Origin: Paraburkholderia rhizosphaerae
Lineage (GTDB): Bacteria > Pseudomonadota > Gammaproteobacteria > Burkholderiales > Burkholderiaceae
Direction of reading: 5' to 3'
Assembly: GCF_004366595.1 (NCBI RefSeq)
Contig: NZ_SORE01000006.1
Coordinates: forward strand, 1 to 64,000
DNA length: 64,000 nucleotides
Part shown: in pieces, positions 1 through 12,299 of the stretch
How positions within the stretch are numbered: position 1 is the stretch's first letter
Layout: each line of letters begins with the position of its first letter
Translations under genes and position numbers: made by a program
Notes under the pieces: model-generated
What the model saw: the letters and a program-made list of their open reading frames with translations, nothing else
Database searches by the model: none
What the model was told of the DNA's origin: nothing

Positions 1-103
1 GAATCAGTTTGCTATTCTGTTTGGCGATCGATTCACGCAGGCGCGCGGCTAACGATTCCTTTAACCGCCTCACCCACAAAAATGCGGACAGGTTCGCCGG
101 CGC

Positions 104-562
104 GTGAAGTGCCTGACCGTCGTCGACGACTTCACGAAAGAGGCTGTCGACATCGTCGTCGACCATGGCATCTCAGGTTTGTATGTCGCTCGGGCACTGG
201 ACCGTGCCGCTCGCTTCCGTGGCTATCCCAAGGCGGTGCGAACAGACCAGGGACCGGAATTCACGAGCCGCACGCTCGACCAGTGGGCGTATGCAAACGG
301 GGTGACCCTGAAGTTGATTCAGGCGGGCAAGCCAACGCAGAATGCGTACATCGAATCGTTCAACGGCAAGTTCCGCGACGAATGCCTAAACGACCACAGG
401 TTCACGACGCTGGCGCACGCTCGGGCTGTCATCGCGGCATGGCGTCAGGACTACAACGAGCAAAGGCCGCACAGTGCACTGAACTACCTTGCGCCGTCGG
501 AGTTTGCGGCGAAACATCGGGCAACCGCGGATGCTCCTGCCGCTTTCCAGGAGCTAGTTTAA
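104..562 (+). pseudogene. IS3-family transposase OrfB, C-terminal fragment
   Basis: This is the C-terminal half of an integrase-core (rve) transposase of the IS3 family. The visible motifs are LTVVDDF near the start, the second catalytic Asp in RTDQGPEF (about residue 48) and the catalytic Glu in AYIESFNGKFRDECL (about residue 84), giving the expected 35-residue D-E spacing. The upstream part with the first catalytic Asp is missing: the reading frame is closed by a TAA at 62-64 and the conserved region before LTVVDD cannot be read. The GTG at 104 is only a formal start. The element is therefore inactive on its own. Subgroup assignment (IS407-like or a relative) is a guess from the RDECLND motif. 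Confidence 0.85.
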
Positions 563-590
563 AAGGACTTTGCTAGAAGCCCATCGGCCC

Positions 591-609
591 TATTGAAGGG
601 GGCAGGTCA
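591..609 (+). repeat. Probable right terminal inverted repeat of the IS remnant
   Basis: About 30 bases after the transposase stop the sequence reads into GGGGGCAGGTCA, ending at 609. Read outward-in on the other strand this is TGACCTGCCCCC, a TG-starting end as in IS3-family elements. No matching left end is in the window, so the boundary is inferred from position and composition. Confidence 0.5.
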
Positions 610-653
610 AGGGCACAAGCAGTGCCCCAGAGGTCACACCAAACAGAGAAAAC

Positions 654-680
654 AAAAAGCCGGCTCAAGGCCGGCTTTTT
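654..680. terminator. Bidirectional rho-independent terminator
   Basis: A perfect 10-bp stem (654-663 with 671-680) begins with A5 and ends with T5 around a 7-nt loop, so it has a U-tract on either strand. It lies just outside the IS end. It could stop transcription coming from the IS or from a lost neighbour. Confidence 0.8.
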
Positions 681-785
681 GTTTGCGAAGCATAAGGCTG
701 CACTTTGTAAACGGAAGCATAACTCTGCACCCCGTGCAAAATTATCCTTCCTGTCTCATGCTTAGACTGCTTTAGATAATCTGTC

Positions 786-850
786 GGTAGAGCGGAGGAG
801 GATCGAACTCCCGACCTCGCATTGCGAAGGCGTTGCTCTTACTCCTGATG
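786..850 (-). pseudogene. tRNA-Ala(CGC)-like relic (3' part)
   Basis: The minus strand contains a tRNA-like 3' half. There is a 7-nt anticodon loop TTCGCAA (822-828) with anticodon CGC, then a T arm with loop TTCGATC (801-807) and a pairable 5-bp stem (796-800 with 808-812). A 7-nt acceptor strand and ACC follow (786-795). The anticodon stem has mismatches, the D arm is degenerate and no pairing 5' acceptor strand is present. It is best read as a decayed or truncated tRNA gene, possibly an attachment-site remnant next to the IS fragment. The Ala(CGC) assignment is tentative. Confidence 0.5.
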
Positions 851-989
851 TAACAGCACATGAGATGCATGTGCGGAACCGACGCTCTTTCTCCGCAATA
901 ACATCACGAAAGTCTAGTCATTTCCGTTGTTTCGCGTCTAAGTAATTCGGCGATAGTCTAATGAATTCCGTTTCCCTGCAGCAGACGAA

Positions 990-3491
<2,502 letters not shown>

Positions 3492-3521
3492 TTACTGCAC
3501 GGGGTATTTTCAAAACACCAT

Positions 3522-3550
3522 AAAAACGGCAAAGGGGCGATGCGCCCCTT
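3522..3550 (-). terminator. Rho-independent terminator after dnaN
   Basis: An 8-bp perfect stem (3532-3539 with 3543-3550) with a 3-nt loop is followed on the minus strand by TTT, GCCG and a T5 run. It lies directly downstream of the dnaN stop and before gyrB. Confidence 0.75.
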
Positions 3551-3574
3551 GGTCTGTTCTTATTGTCGGTCGCG

Positions 3575-4678
3575 TTATATGCGCATCGGCATCACCACAT
3601 ATTTGAATTCGTCATTCTCGGGAATCGTAATCAACGCACTCGAGCTAGCGTCGCCCAGGCTCACCTGCAACATGTCCACCTTCAGGTTCGCCAGCACGTC
3701 CAACAGGTACGTGACGTTAAAGCCAATATCGACGGCGTCGCCCTGATACGCGATTTCCAGTTCTTCCTGCGCTTCTTCCTGGTCCGCGTTCGTCGACATG
3801 ATCTTCAGCTGGCCCGGCTCGATAATGCAGCGCACGCCCTTGAACTTGTCCGACGTCAGAATCGCCGCGCGCTGCAGCGAGCGCTGCAACTCCTCGCGCC
3901 CGATCACGAACGAGTTCTTGTGCGTCTTCGGAATCACGCGCTGGAAATCCGGGAATTTGCCTTCCACCAGCTTCGACACCAGTTCCACCTGGCCAAAGCT
4001 GAACTTCACTTGCGTCGGCGCAATGTCGATCTTCAACACATCGTCGATATCTTCAAGCAGACGCTGCAGTTCAAGAATCGTCTTGCGCGGGATGATCACT
4101 TCCTGGCGCGCAAACGAGCCTTCAATTTTCATCGACGAAAACGCCAGACGGTGGCCGTCCGTCGCGACCGCCATCAGTTGATTCCCATCCACCACCAGCA
4201 GCATGCCGTTCAGGTAGTAGCGGATGTCCTGCTGCGCCATCGCGAAGTACACCATGCCGAGCAGCTGGCGGAACGTCTTCTGCGGCACCGCGAGGTTCGC
4301 GCCGAAGTCCTTCGCTTGCGAGACCGTCGGGAACTCGTCCGCGGCCAGCGTTTGCAGCGCAAAGCGGCTCTTGCCGGACTGCACCGTCAGACGCTTGTCG
4401 TTCAGCGTCAGCGTGACTTGCCCGTCGGGCATCGCGCGCAGAATGTCGAGGAGTTTTCTTGCTGCGACCGTCGTCGCCACCGATTCACCACCGACGCCGA
4501 AGTCGCCATGGGTGGTGATTTGTAGCTCGAGGTCCGTCGATAGGAACGACACGTCGGGGCCGTTCTTGGTAATCAGCAAATTGGCGAGGATCGGCAACGT
4601 ATGGCGGCGTTCAACAATGCCACTCACGGTTTGCAGCGGCCTGAGGAGGTTATCTCGTTCGGTCTTGACCAGTTGCAT
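3575..4678 (-). CDS. dnaN: DNA polymerase III subunit beta (sliding clamp)
   Basis: This is the processivity clamp of DNA polymerase III, a ring-shaped homodimer around DNA that binds polymerases, MutS, Hda and others. The 367-residue length and the N-terminus MQLVKTERDNLLRPLQ fit the family. Three clamp-fold repeats fill the length, and the typical C-terminus YVVMPMRI is intact; this segment forms part of the protein-binding cleft. It lies 363 bases downstream of dnaA on the same strand, a larger gap than in many bacteria, so a dedicated promoter is likely. Confidence 0.98.
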   Translation of the reverse strand: MQLVKTERDNLLRPLQTVSGIVERRHTLPILANLLITKNGPDVSFLSTDLELQITTHGDFGVGGESVATTVAARKLLDILRAMPDGQVTLTLNDKRLTVQSGKSRFALQTLAADEFPTVSQAKDFGANLAVPQKTFRQLLGMVYFAMAQQDIRYYLNGMLLVVDGNQLMAVATDGHRLAFSSMKIEGSFARQEVIIPRKTILELQRLLEDIDDVLKIDIAPTQVKFSFGQVELVSKLVEGKFPDFQRVIPKTHKNSFVIGREELQRSLQRAAILTSDKFKGVRCIIEPGQLKIMSTNADQEEAQEELEIAYQGDAVDIGFNVTYLLDVLANLKVDMLQVSLGDASSSALITIPENDEFKYVVMPMRI

Positions 4679-5041
4679 AGAGTTCCTTCGTTGATGTGTC
4701 GGCCTGCTCGCTTTGCCTGATCGCTTCGACCAGCTAGCGCGTGGGCCCCGGCCCCCCGCCGGCGCCCTACCGCGCGCCGTCCGGCGTCATTCACCTACCC
4801 CGCTCGCCTTAGCCAACTCAAAGTCGCTCGGCCGGGCGGTTAAACCTATATTGTGCCTGAAAACGGTAGCGCTTCCTTAATTTGGGGGCGCGCAGCGAAA
4901 GAAACAGATCGATTTTGCCGATCTGTCTTAGTCGCCCTGCTCGCGCTGGTTGCCCCTTATCGCCTTGTCAGCGATCAAGCCCCGGTTCGCTCCGCCTGCG
5001 ATGCGAGTGACTTCGCCCGCCGGGCCGCCGCCACCGCCGCG
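4679..5041. other. dnaA-dnaN intergenic region
   Basis: No gene is visible. The stretch is GC-rich and holds no consensus DnaA box that I can find. It probably contains the dnaN promoter on the minus strand, but I cannot place -35 and -10 elements with confidence. Confidence 0.6.
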
Positions 5042-6649
5042 TCAGCCCTTGAGCGTCTGCTCGAGCACGTGCAGTTCGTGGTTCAGCTGCGCGTCCTTGC
5101 CCCGTTCGTCCGCAATCTTTCGCACCGCGTGCAGCACGGTCGTGTGGTCGCGGCCGCCGAACAGCTCGCCGATTTCCGGCAGGCTCTTCTGCGTCAACTC
5201 CTTCGCCAGATACATCGCGATCTGCCGCGGGCGCGCAATGTTCGCAGGCCGCTTCTTCGAATACATGTCCGCGACCTTGATGCTGTAGAAATCAGCGACG
5301 GTCTTCTGAATGTTTTCGACAGAAATCTGCCGGTTCTGAACCGTCAGCAAATCTTTGAGCGCTTCCTTCGTCAGCTCGATCGTGATCTCGCGGCCGTGGA
5401 ACTTCGAATACGCGAGAATCTTCCGCAGCGCGCCCTCCAGTTCCCGCACGTTCGACCGAAGGTGCTTCGCCACGAAAAACGCGACGTCTTCCGACAGGCT
5501 CACGCCTTCCGATTGCGCCTTGCGCATCAGAATCGCGACGCGCATTTCCAGCTCGGGCGGTTCGATCGCGACCGTCAGGCCCGAGTCGAAGCGCGAGATC
5601 AGCCGGTCGTCGATGCCCGAAATTTCCTTCGGATACGTATCGCTGGTGATGATCACCTGCGCCTTGTTCGCGACCAGCGCCTCGAACGCGTAGAAGAACT
5701 CTTCCTGCGTGCGCGACTTGCCGGAGAAGAACTGGATATCGTCGATCAGCAGCAGGTCGAGCGAGTGGTAATAGCGCTTGAAGTCGTCGAACGCTTTGCG
5801 CTGGTACGCCTTCACGACGTCCGATACGTACTGCTCCGCGTGGATGTAGCGGATGCGCGCGCCGGCTTTGTCCATCAGCAGCTGGTTGCCGATCGCGTGG
5901 ATCAGGTGCGTCTTGCCAAGGCCCACGCCGCCGTACAGGAACAGCGGGTTGTACGAGACGCCCGGGTTGTCCGCGACCTGAATCGCCGCGGCGCGCGCAA
6001 GCTGGTTCGCTTTACCGGTGACGAAATTGTCGAAGGTCAAAACCGGGTTCAGCTTCGAGCGCTCGTACATCGAGTCGGTCTCGCCGCTGTTGCCGGCGGG
6101 CGTCGCGCCTTGCGCCGGGCGCCACGTGCGGCGCGCGGCGGCGGCTTCGTTGGCGTCGAGGCTGGGGAGATCGAGGTCGGCGGCATCGTCTGCCGCGCTT
6201 TGGCGTGATGAATGGCCGTGGGCGTACTGTGAGGCGCCCATCGTGGATGCACCGCCTGCAGCCGCGGTCGCGCCGAAGCCGCCAATACGCGCAGCCTGCG
6301 CCGCTTGCACGGCGCTCACCGCCGCGTCGACCGCGGCCGCGCCGCCATTCATCGACGACGCACGCGCCTGAGCCGGCGCCTGCGGTGCCCCGCGCATCGA
6401 AGCCTTGGGATCGAGAACGAACTGCACGTCGACCGGCGTATGCCAGAAATCGCGCGCCATGTCAGTGATACGTCCGGAAAACTGGCTTTTCACCCAGTCG
6501 AGCTTGAACCGGTTCGGCGCCGCAATGCTCAACGTGTGAGCGTCGGCATCGAAGGAGACCGGGGCCAACGGTTTGATCCACGTCACGTACTGCTGGGGCG
6601 TCAACTCACGCTCCAGCAATGCGGAACAGTGTTGCCAGAAATCGTTCAT
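5042..6649 (-). CDS. dnaA: Chromosomal replication initiator protein DnaA
   Basis: DnaA binds DnaA boxes as an ATP-driven filament and opens the origin. The frame stays open further upstream, but the family N-terminus [20 protein letters not shown] fixes the start at 6649, giving 535 residues. Domain I (about 1-85) is followed by a long Ala/Gly-rich linker (domain II, about 90-200). The AAA+ domain has Walker [11 protein letters not shown] and Walker [10 protein letters not shown]. Domain IV has the box-binding signature [15 protein letters not shown]. It is divergent from rpmH, and a consensus DnaA box lies 203 bases upstream of its start, consistent with autoregulation or origin function. 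Confidence 0.98.
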   Translation of the reverse strand: MNDFWQHCSALLERELTPQQYVTWIKPLAPVSFDADAHTLSIAAPNRFKLDWVKSQFSGRITDMARDFWHTPVDVQFVLDPKASMRGAPQAPAQARASSMNGGAAAVDAAVSAVQAAQAARIGGFGATAAAGGASTMGASQYAHGHSSRQSAADDAADLDLPSLDANEAAAARRTWRPAQGATPAGNSGETDSMYERSKLNPVLTFDNFVTGKANQLARAAAIQVADNPGVSYNPLFLYGGVGLGKTHLIHAIGNQLLMDKAGARIRYIHAEQYVSDVVKAYQRKAFDDFKRYYHSLDLLLIDDIQFFSGKSRTQEEFFYAFEALVANKAQVIITSDTYPKEISGIDDRLISRFDSGLTVAIEPPELEMRVAILMRKAQSEGVSLSEDVAFFVAKHLRSNVRELEGALRKILAYSKFHGREITIELTKEALKDLLTVQNRQISVENIQKTVADFYSIKVADMYSKKRPANIARPRQIAMYLAKELTQKSLPEIGELFGGRDHTTVLHAVRKIADERGKDAQLNHELHVLEQTLKG

Positions 6650-7161
6650 CGAGTCGCTGTCGTTATGGTTGCACCGCGCATTCGCCGCTGCTCTTGTCAC
6701 GCATACGCGACGAGGGCCCAAAACAGTCGGACGAAACAGCTCCAGACGCTTGTGCCACAAGGGTTTGCGGCTACGAGCGTAGTGGAGCGGCGTGCAGGAT
6801 TCTTGGGATGTAAGGCGAGATTCTAAACCCAAATCGAGCGCGCAAGTTGAGTTATCCACAGGGCACGATCAATGGCGTGCGGGGTGGTGTGCATCGTTTG
6901 CGTGACGCTTCCGTGGCGCCTACGTGCGATACTTCGCGGCGCGAACGCCGACCTAAACTATTGACGACCAAAAGAAAACCGGTTTAAATAGCGGGTTCCG
7001 CAGAAACCAATTTCTCGTGCCGCCCGGTTGATGTCAGTGCCGGGTCGCCAAGCGCCCGTTCCAGGCGTGGTTCCCGGCGTGGATCCAAGCGCGCCGCACA
7101 GTCCGCAAGCGGTCATGAGCGGTTCCCAAGTGGACATTTCACACAAGAAAGTGAGAGCAAC
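6650..7161. other. dnaA-rpmH divergent intergenic region
   Basis: This 512-base gap separates the divergent dnaA and rpmH genes, the classical oriC position. It holds one perfect DnaA box (6852-6860). I see no box cluster, no AT-rich unwinding region and no CTA/TAG trinucleotide run, so a full origin here is not evident. Promoters for dnaA and for the rpmH operon must lie here. Confidence 0.6.
6852..6860 (+). promoter_or_regulatory. Consensus DnaA box
   Basis: TTATCCACA matches the DnaA-box consensus exactly. Its position upstream of dnaA suggests autoregulation of dnaA transcription or an origin-proximal binding site. Confidence 0.75.
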
Positions 7162-7296
7162 ATGAAACGTACTTACCAACCTTCCGTTACCCGTCGCAAG
7201 CGCACCCATGGTTTCCGCGTGCGCATGAAGACCGCCGGCGGCCGCAAGGTCATCAACGCTCGCCGCGCGAAGGGCCGTAAGCGCCTCGCCATCTAA
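7162..7296 (+). CDS. rpmH: 50S ribosomal protein L34
   Basis: This 44-residue, very basic ribosomal protein is recognised by [18 protein letters not shown] at the start and [11 protein letters not shown] at the end, the full-length family pattern. The start is preceded by a GTGAGAGCAAC Shine-Dalgarno-like stretch. It heads the conserved rpmH-rnpA-yidD-yidC operon. Confidence 0.98.
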
Positions 7297-7343
7297 GGCA
7301 GGCTCGGCCGTCGTCATCAGCGGTTTTTGCGCATCTATCTGTA

Positions 7344-7868
7344 GTGCCCCGCGCTGTGGCTGATCCCCGCGATGTGGCGGGAACGGCAGCAGCCGCGCAG
7401 CAATCGGGTCTCAAAGCCCAGTTGCCGCAAACGCAAGCCGCCTTTCCCAAAGCCGCCCGACTGCTCAAAACGGATGAGTTCTCATCCGTTTTTCGTTTGC
7501 GTCCGTGGCGGCGTACCGCGCATTTCGTCGTCTATGCGCGGCCTACCGGGAATCCGGCACGGCTCGGGTTGGTTATCGGCAAGAAGTTTGCGCCGCGCGC
7601 CGCCACGCGGAATCTGATCCGCCGGCTCGCGCGCGAAGCGTTCCGGGTGCGTCGCGGGGAGTTCGGCGGGTGGGACGTGTTGATCCGGCTTCATACGAAG
7701 ATCGACAAGAAAGCTTTCCCCAGCGCCGCGTCGGCGCCGTTGAAGGCGTTGTGTCGCGGTGAGATCGAGTCGCTGTTCGATAAGGTGGCCCGCGAGATCG
7801 TGCGGCGTGAAGCCGCACCACCCGATGCTGCCGCGCCAGCCGGTGCGGAAGCGCCGCGAACCCGATGA
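7344..7868 (+). CDS. rnpA: Ribonuclease P protein component
   Basis: RnpA is the protein cofactor of RNase P, which removes the 5' leader from pre-tRNA. The conserved core starts near residue 38 ([14 protein letters not shown]). The RNR-type signature [20 protein letters not shown] sits near residues 82-101. With the GTG at 7344 the protein is 174 residues, longer than typical (about 120-140) because of an Ala/Gln-rich N-terminal extension and an Ala/Pro-rich C-terminal tail. No better start is visible between rpmH and the core. The stop overlaps an ATG (ATGA at 7865-7868) in the yidD frame. Confidence 0.93.
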   Translation: MPRAVADPRDVAGTAAAAQQSGLKAQLPQTQAAFPKAARLLKTDEFSSVFRLRPWRRTAHFVVYARPTGNPARLGLVIGKKFAPRAATRNLIRRLAREAFRVRRGEFGGWDVLIRLHTKIDKKAFPSAASAPLKALCRGEIESLFDKVAREIVRREAAPPDAAAPAGAEAPRTR

Positions 7869-7972
7869 AACCCTGGGCTTGCGTTCCGCGCGCTTGTCGT
7901 CATCTGCAGGCGCGACGTCCTGGCAACATGCCGGGTTTTTCAGATGCGCGGCGCGGTCCGGCCGCTCTAGCG

Positions 7973-8203
7973 ATGCAAACGGTTCTGTTCGCTTTACTGC
8001 GGTTTTACAAAGTTGCCGTGAGTCCACTGCTCGGCAACCGGTGCCGTTTTTATCCTTCCTGTTCTGATTACGCGCGCGAAGCAATCCAGTATCATGGCGC
8101 CGCGCGCGGAACGTACCTCGCCGTCAGGCGTCTGTGCCGCTGCCATCCGTTTTCGGCCGGCGGCGTCGATCTTGTCCCGCCACCCAAATCTGAAAAGCGC
8201 TGA
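7973..8203 (+). CDS. yidD: Membrane protein insertion efficiency factor YidD
   Basis: This small protein assists YidC-dependent membrane insertion. The family core starts at [20 protein letters not shown], followed by the Cys-containing signature [12 protein letters not shown] and the second Cys region RRLCRCHPF. This gives 76 residues from the ATG at 7973. The frame is open to an ATG at 7865 that overlaps the rnpA stop as ATGA, which would add 36 residues with no family resemblance. I prefer the short form, although translational coupling to rnpA through the longer form is possible. Confidence 0.93.
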   Translation: MQTVLFALLRFYKVAVSPLLGNRCRFYPSCSDYAREAIQYHGAARGTYLAVRRLCRCHPFSAGGVDLVPPPKSEKR

Positions 8204-8231
8204 GGCGCTCTCGCCTCGACACTGAGACAAC

Positions 8232-9911
8232 ATGGATATCAAACGCACGGTCCTTTGGGTCATCTTCTTCGTATCGGTTGTCATGCTCTTCGACAACTGG
8301 CAACGGTCCCACGGGCATCCGTCGATGTTCTTCCCGAGCGCGACGCAGACGCACACCACAGCGACCGCGGAGCCGGGCACGACGACGCCTGGCACGCAGC
8401 CTTCTGATCTGCCTCCGCAAGCGGCTAACGCAGCAGCGGGTGCCGCGCCTGGCGCGACCGCACCGGCTGATCAGCAGGCCGCGCTGGTGCCGTTTAGCAC
8501 TGACGTGTTCCGCGGCGTGATCGATACGCGTGGCGGCACGCTGTCGAAGCTGACGCTGATCAAGCAAGGCGACGGCGGTAAGGAGCCGGACCTCGTGATC
8601 ACGCTGTTCGATCACACGAAGGACCACACGTATCTCGCGCGCACCGGTCTGTACGGTGGTGATTTCCCGAACCACAACACGATCTTCACGCCGCTGCCGG
8701 ATCAGACGCATGACCTCGCGTCCGGCAAGGACACGATGTCGATCAGCCTCGCGTCGCCGGAAATGGGCGGCGTGCGGACCATCAAGACGTACACGTTCAC
8801 GCGCGGCAGCTATGTGATCAACGTCGAAACGAAGGTCGAGAACGTCGGCACGAAGCCGGTCGCGCCGACCGCGTATATGGAACTCGTGCGCGACAGCCAG
8901 GCGGTCGAAACGCCGCGCTTCTCGCATACGTTTATCGGACCGGCGGTTTACACGAACGAGCATCACTTCCAGAAGCTGTCGTTCAGCGACGTCGACAAGA
9001 ATAAGGACGATTACGCCACCACTGCGGACAACGGCTGGGTCGCGATGGTCCAGCATTATTTCGCGACCGCGTGGATTCCGAAAGAGGGCGTGAAGCGCAA
9101 CATCTACATCAACAAGATCGACCCGCAGCTGTATCGCGTGGGCGTCACGCAGCAGCTGCCGACCATTGAACCGGGTCAGTCGTACACGGTGTCGGCGCGC
9201 CTGTTCGCCGGTCCTGAAGAAGAGCGGATGCTCGAAGGCATCGCGCCGGGCCTCGAGCTCGTGAAGGACTACGGCTGGGTGACGATCATCGCGAAGCCGC
9301 TGTTCTGGCTGCTCGAAAAGATCCACAGCTATGTCGGCAACTGGGGCTGGGCAATCGTGCTGCTGACCGTGCTGATCAAGGCGGTGTTCTTCCCGCTGTC
9401 GGCGGCCAGCTACAAGTCGATGGCGCGCATGAAGGAAATCACGCCGCGGATGCAGGCGCTGCGCGAACGCTTCAAGGGCGATCCGCAGAAGATGAACTCG
9501 GCGCTGATGGAGCTCTACAAGACCGAGAAGGTGAATCCGTTCGGCGGCTGTCTGCCGGTCGTGATCCAGATTCCGGTGTTTATCTCGCTGTACTGGGTGC
9601 TGCTGTCGTCGGTGGAAATGCGCGGCGCGCCGTGGATTCTCTGGATTCACGATCTGTCGCAACAGGACCCGTTCTTCATCCTGCCAGTGCTGATGGCCGT
9701 GTCGATGTTCATCCAGACGCGACTGAACCCGACGCCGCCGGACCCGGTTCAGGCCAAGATGATGATGTTCATGCCGCTCGCGTTCTCGGTGATGTTCTTC
9801 TTCTTCCCGGCGGGTCTGGTGCTGTATTACGTCGTGAACAACGTGCTGTCGATCGCGCAGCAGTACTACATCACGCGGATGATGGGCGCGAGCAAGAAGA
9901 AGCCGGCGTGA
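8232..9911 (+). CDS. yidC: Membrane protein insertase YidC
   Basis: YidC inserts proteins into the inner membrane, alone or with SecYEG. The 559-residue length is normal for proteobacteria. The N-terminal membrane anchor [20 protein letters not shown] is followed by a Pro/Thr/Ala-rich linker and the large periplasmic beta domain (about 80-340). Five C-terminal membrane segments follow, beginning at [19 protein letters not shown]. The conserved cytoplasmic loop with [20 protein letters not shown] is present. It starts 28 bases after yidD and ends the rpmH operon at a strong terminator. Confidence 0.97.
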   Translation: MDIKRTVLWVIFFVSVVMLFDNWQRSHGHPSMFFPSATQTHTTATAEPGTTTPGTQPSDLPPQAANAAAGAAPGATAPADQQAALVPFSTDVFRGVIDTRGGTLSKLTLIKQGDGGKEPDLVITLFDHTKDHTYLARTGLYGGDFPNHNTIFTPLPDQTHDLASGKDTMSISLASPEMGGVRTIKTYTFTRGSYVINVETKVENVGTKPVAPTAYMELVRDSQAVETPRFSHTFIGPAVYTNEHHFQKLSFSDVDKNKDDYATTADNGWVAMVQHYFATAWIPKEGVKRNIYINKIDPQLYRVGVTQQLPTIEPGQSYTVSARLFAGPEEERMLEGIAPGLELVKDYGWVTIIAKPLFWLLEKIHSYVGNWGWAIVLLTVLIKAVFFPLSAASYKSMARMKEITPRMQALRERFKGDPQKMNSALMELYKTEKVNPFGGCLPVVIQIPVFISLYWVLLSSVEMRGAPWILWIHDLSQQDPFFILPVLMAVSMFIQTRLNPTPPDPVQAKMMMFMPLAFSVMFFFFPAGLVLYYVVNNVLSIAQQYYITRMMGASKKKPA

Positions 9912-9990
9912 TAGGCGTGGTGCGATGAGCGGCGCCGAAGTGGCTGCCGTACTTCGCGCGATGCCTACTTACAGCACGAAGTACCAAAAG

Positions 9991-10020
9991 AAAGCCGTCC
10001 CGAGGGACGGCTTTTTTATT
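9991..10020. terminator. Rho-independent terminator after yidC
   Basis: A perfect 10-bp stem (9991-10000 with 10005-10014) with a CGAG loop ends in T7. The A-rich left side would also serve the convergent minus-strand regulator gene, so it is probably bidirectional. Confidence 0.88.
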
Positions 10021-10067
10021 GCGTCACGCCTGTTGCTGGCGTTCTTGCCCAACGCCCACGCAGTTGA

Positions 10068-10496
10068 TCACTCTTCCTCGACGTCACCGTAGAATTGCGC
10101 GATCAACTCCTGCACCAGGTAGCGATGATGCGGCGCCAGCGATTCAATCTTGTTCGCCATCTCAAGCGATTCCGGTGACACCGGATATTTATCGTCGGAT
10201 GGTGGCGGCGTTGCCTTGGGCTTCTTCTTCGTGTTCGTCACCTTCGGCGACGGTCCATAGTGCAGCCAGTGCAAATCGACGCCGAGCGCTTTCGCAAGCG
10301 TTTCGAGCTTGTCCTGTTTCGGAATCGTGCGACCTTTGAGCCATTTGTCCACGGTCTGTGTGGAAACGGGCTCGCCTTGATAGCGCAAGTTGAAAAACCG
10401 CGCGAGCTCGGTCGGACCCTCCGGCTTTCCCGGGGCGCGTCGCAACGCAAGCTTCAGGCGATCGGCAAAGGCCTGCTTTTCGTCGGTAGTAGGCAT
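10068..10496 (-). CDS. XRE-type helix-turn-helix regulator
   Basis: This is a small DNA-binding protein of 142 residues. An N-terminal helix-turn-helix of the Cro/CI type is visible in STQTVDKWLKGRTIPKQDKL followed by ETLAKALGVDLHWL (about residues 45-85). A Lys/Pro-rich linker and an acidic C-terminus (YGDVEEE) follow. I start at MPTTDEKQAFADRL (10496); an ATG five codons upstream is also in frame. It is transcribed away from mnmE. Two inverted repeats in the upstream gap could be its operators. The targets are unknown. Confidence 0.8.
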   Translation of the reverse strand: MPTTDEKQAFADRLKLALRRAPGKPEGPTELARFFNLRYQGEPVSTQTVDKWLKGRTIPKQDKLETLAKALGVDLHWLHYGPSPKVTNTKKKPKATPPPSDDKYPVSPESLEMANKIESLAPHHRYLVQELIAQFYGDVEEE

Positions 10497-10570
10497 GCGC
10501 AGATTGTGCAATTCGATCCGATCGCCGTAGCCAACCAGGCACGCTAGGATTAGCGTATTTGAGATATTGC

Positions 10571-10584
10571 TAACTCAGTTAAGA
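10571..10584. promoter_or_regulatory. Candidate operator 1 (TAACTcAGTTA)
   Basis: A perfect 5-bp palindrome (10571-10581) overlaps the 11-mer CTCAGTTAAGA. This motif recurs with one change at 10698-10708. It lies 75 bases upstream of the HTH regulator start and may be its autoregulatory site. Confidence 0.35.
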
Positions 10585-10692
10585 GCCGAATCAGAGAAGT
10601 CATCGCGGTAGCGCTTGATGCCTAAACGCAGGATGCGGAACCCGGCACATGTGAGATCGCGCCAGAGTCAACCTAATTTATCCTTTCTTTAC

Positions 10693-10712
10693 CTTATCTC
10701 AATTAAGATAAG
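10693..10712. promoter_or_regulatory. Candidate operator 2 (CTTATCT-N6-AGATAAG)
   Basis: A 7-bp perfect inverted repeat with a 6-nt spacer contains CTCAATTAAGA, the near-copy of the 10574-10584 motif. It sits in the 349-base gap between the divergent HTH regulator and mnmE. The rest of that gap (10497-10845) shows no gene. Confidence 0.4.
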
Positions 10713-10845
10713 TCTGCATGTGCCTTCGGCAAATTAAGACACGGGGCCGCGCCCCAAGGCACAGCGAACCGCGCGATACAATGCACGGCGCTTGAAAAAC
10801 CGGTCGCGCCGCGCACTTTGCGACTTTTCAGATTGTCGATTTGCC

Positions 10846-12246
10846 ATGCTCTCAACCGATTCCGATCCGATCGTCGCCATTGCCACCGCACCCGGGCGCG
10901 GCGGGATCGGAGTCGTGCGGATTTCGTTTGGACGGGCAGAGGAAGCCGCAGCCGAATCGGTGATGCGCGCGCTCACCGGACAGGTGCTGAAGCCTCGCCA
11001 CGCAAGCTACGTCGGGTTTCTCGACGCGGCCGGCAACCCGCTCGACCGCGGCATCGCACTGTACTTTCCGGCGCCGAACTCCTACACCGGCGAACACGTG
11101 CTCGAACTGCAAGGGCACGGCGGTCCGATTGTGCTGCAGTTGGTGCTGCAACGCTGCATCGACGTCGGCAAGGCCTTCGCGTTGCGTCTCGCCGAGCCTG
11201 GCGAATTCACCCGCCGCGCGTTCCTCAACGACAAGCTCGACCTCGCGCAGGCTGAAGCCGTCGCGGATCTGATCGAAGCGAGCACCGAAGCCGCGGCGCG
11301 TTCGGCTGGACGTTCGCTCGAAGGCGCCTTTTCGCGTGACATCCATGCGCTGGTCGAAGACGTGATCACGTTGCGGATGCTGGTCGAAGCGACGCTCGAC
11401 TTCCCCGAAGAGGAAATCGATTTCCTCGAAGCCGCGGACGCGCGCGGCAAGCTCGCACGAATTCGCGAGAAGCTGGCGGTCGTGCTAAGTGAAGCGCGGC
11501 AGGGCGCTTTGCTGCGCGAGGGGCTGTCGGTCGTGCTCGCGGGGCAGCCGAATGTCGGCAAATCGTCGCTGTTGAATGCACTGGCGGGCGCCGAACTGGC
11601 GATCGTTACGCCGATCGCCGGCACGACGCGCGATAAGGTCGCGCAAACGATCCAGATCGAAGGCATTCCGTTGCACGTGATCGATACGGCCGGCTTGCGC
11701 GACACCGAAGATGAAGTTGAAAAGATCGGCATCGCGCGCACGTGGACCGAGATTGAGAAGGCAGATGTCGTGCTGCATTTGCTCGACGCGCGAGAACGCA
11801 TGAACGCAGAAGACGAGCGGATCGCTGAGCGTTTTCCGAAGGGCGTGCCGGTCGTACGCGTGTTGAATAAGACCGATCTAACGGAATTCCCGGCGGCCGT
11901 GCACGAACTCGATGACGCTCGCGGCGCCTCAGTGCGCGAGATCCGGCTTTCCGCGAAGCATGGCGACGGTATCGCGTTGCTGCGAGCCGAACTGCTGCGA
12001 ATTGCCGGATGGCAAGCGGGCGCGGAGAGCGTTTATCTCGCGCGAGAACGGCATCTGATCGCACTGCGCGCCGCCGACGAACACTTGACGCTCGCCACAC
12101 AGCACGCCGACCAGAACGCACAGGCACTGGATCTGTTCGCTGAAGAATTGCGGCTCGCTCAGGAGCAACTGAATTCGATTACCGGCGAGTTCACATCCGA
12201 CGATCTATTGGGCGTGATCTTTAGCCGGTTCTGCATAGGCAAGTAG
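10846..12246 (+). CDS. mnmE: tRNA-5-carboxymethylaminomethyl-U34 GTPase MnmE
   Basis: With MnmG, MnmE makes the cmnm5 modification at wobble U34 of several tRNAs. The 466-residue protein starts at [22 protein letters not shown]. The formyl-THF-binding N-terminal domain and helical domain flank a G domain with [21 protein letters not shown] and NKTD. The C-terminus is FCIGK, carrying the conserved Cys. An upstream in-frame ATG at 10792 lacks family similarity. No mnmG (gidA) or parAB genes follow, as is usual where these are located elsewhere on the chromosome. Confidence 0.97.
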   Translation: MLSTDSDPIVAIATAPGRGGIGVVRISFGRAEEAAAESVMRALTGQVLKPRHASYVGFLDAAGNPLDRGIALYFPAPNSYTGEHVLELQGHGGPIVLQLVLQRCIDVGKAFALRLAEPGEFTRRAFLNDKLDLAQAEAVADLIEASTEAAARSAGRSLEGAFSRDIHALVEDVITLRMLVEATLDFPEEEIDFLEAADARGKLARIREKLAVVLSEARQGALLREGLSVVLAGQPNVGKSSLLNALAGAELAIVTPIAGTTRDKVAQTIQIEGIPLHVIDTAGLRDTEDEVEKIGIARTWTEIEKADVVLHLLDARERMNAEDERIAERFPKGVPVVRVLNKTDLTEFPAAVHELDDARGASVREIRLSAKHGDGIALLRAELLRIAGWQAGAESVYLARERHLIALRAADEHLTLATQHADQNAQALDLFAEELRLAQEQLNSITGEFTSDDLLGVIFSRFCIGK

Positions 12247-12299
12247 CGAGGCCACCAAGGTAGACCAAACCGCGCGGCCCGGGCTCGCTCGGCGACCGC

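Noticed and set aside
6650..7161. Classical oriC at dnaA-rpmH
   Set aside because: Not excluded, but only one consensus DnaA box and no trios or AT-rich element are visible, so I did not annotate it as the origin.
8124..9662. A 512-codon minus-strand frame antisense to yidC
   Set aside because: It is His/Arg/Asp-rich with no recognisable domain, and yidC on the other strand is complete.
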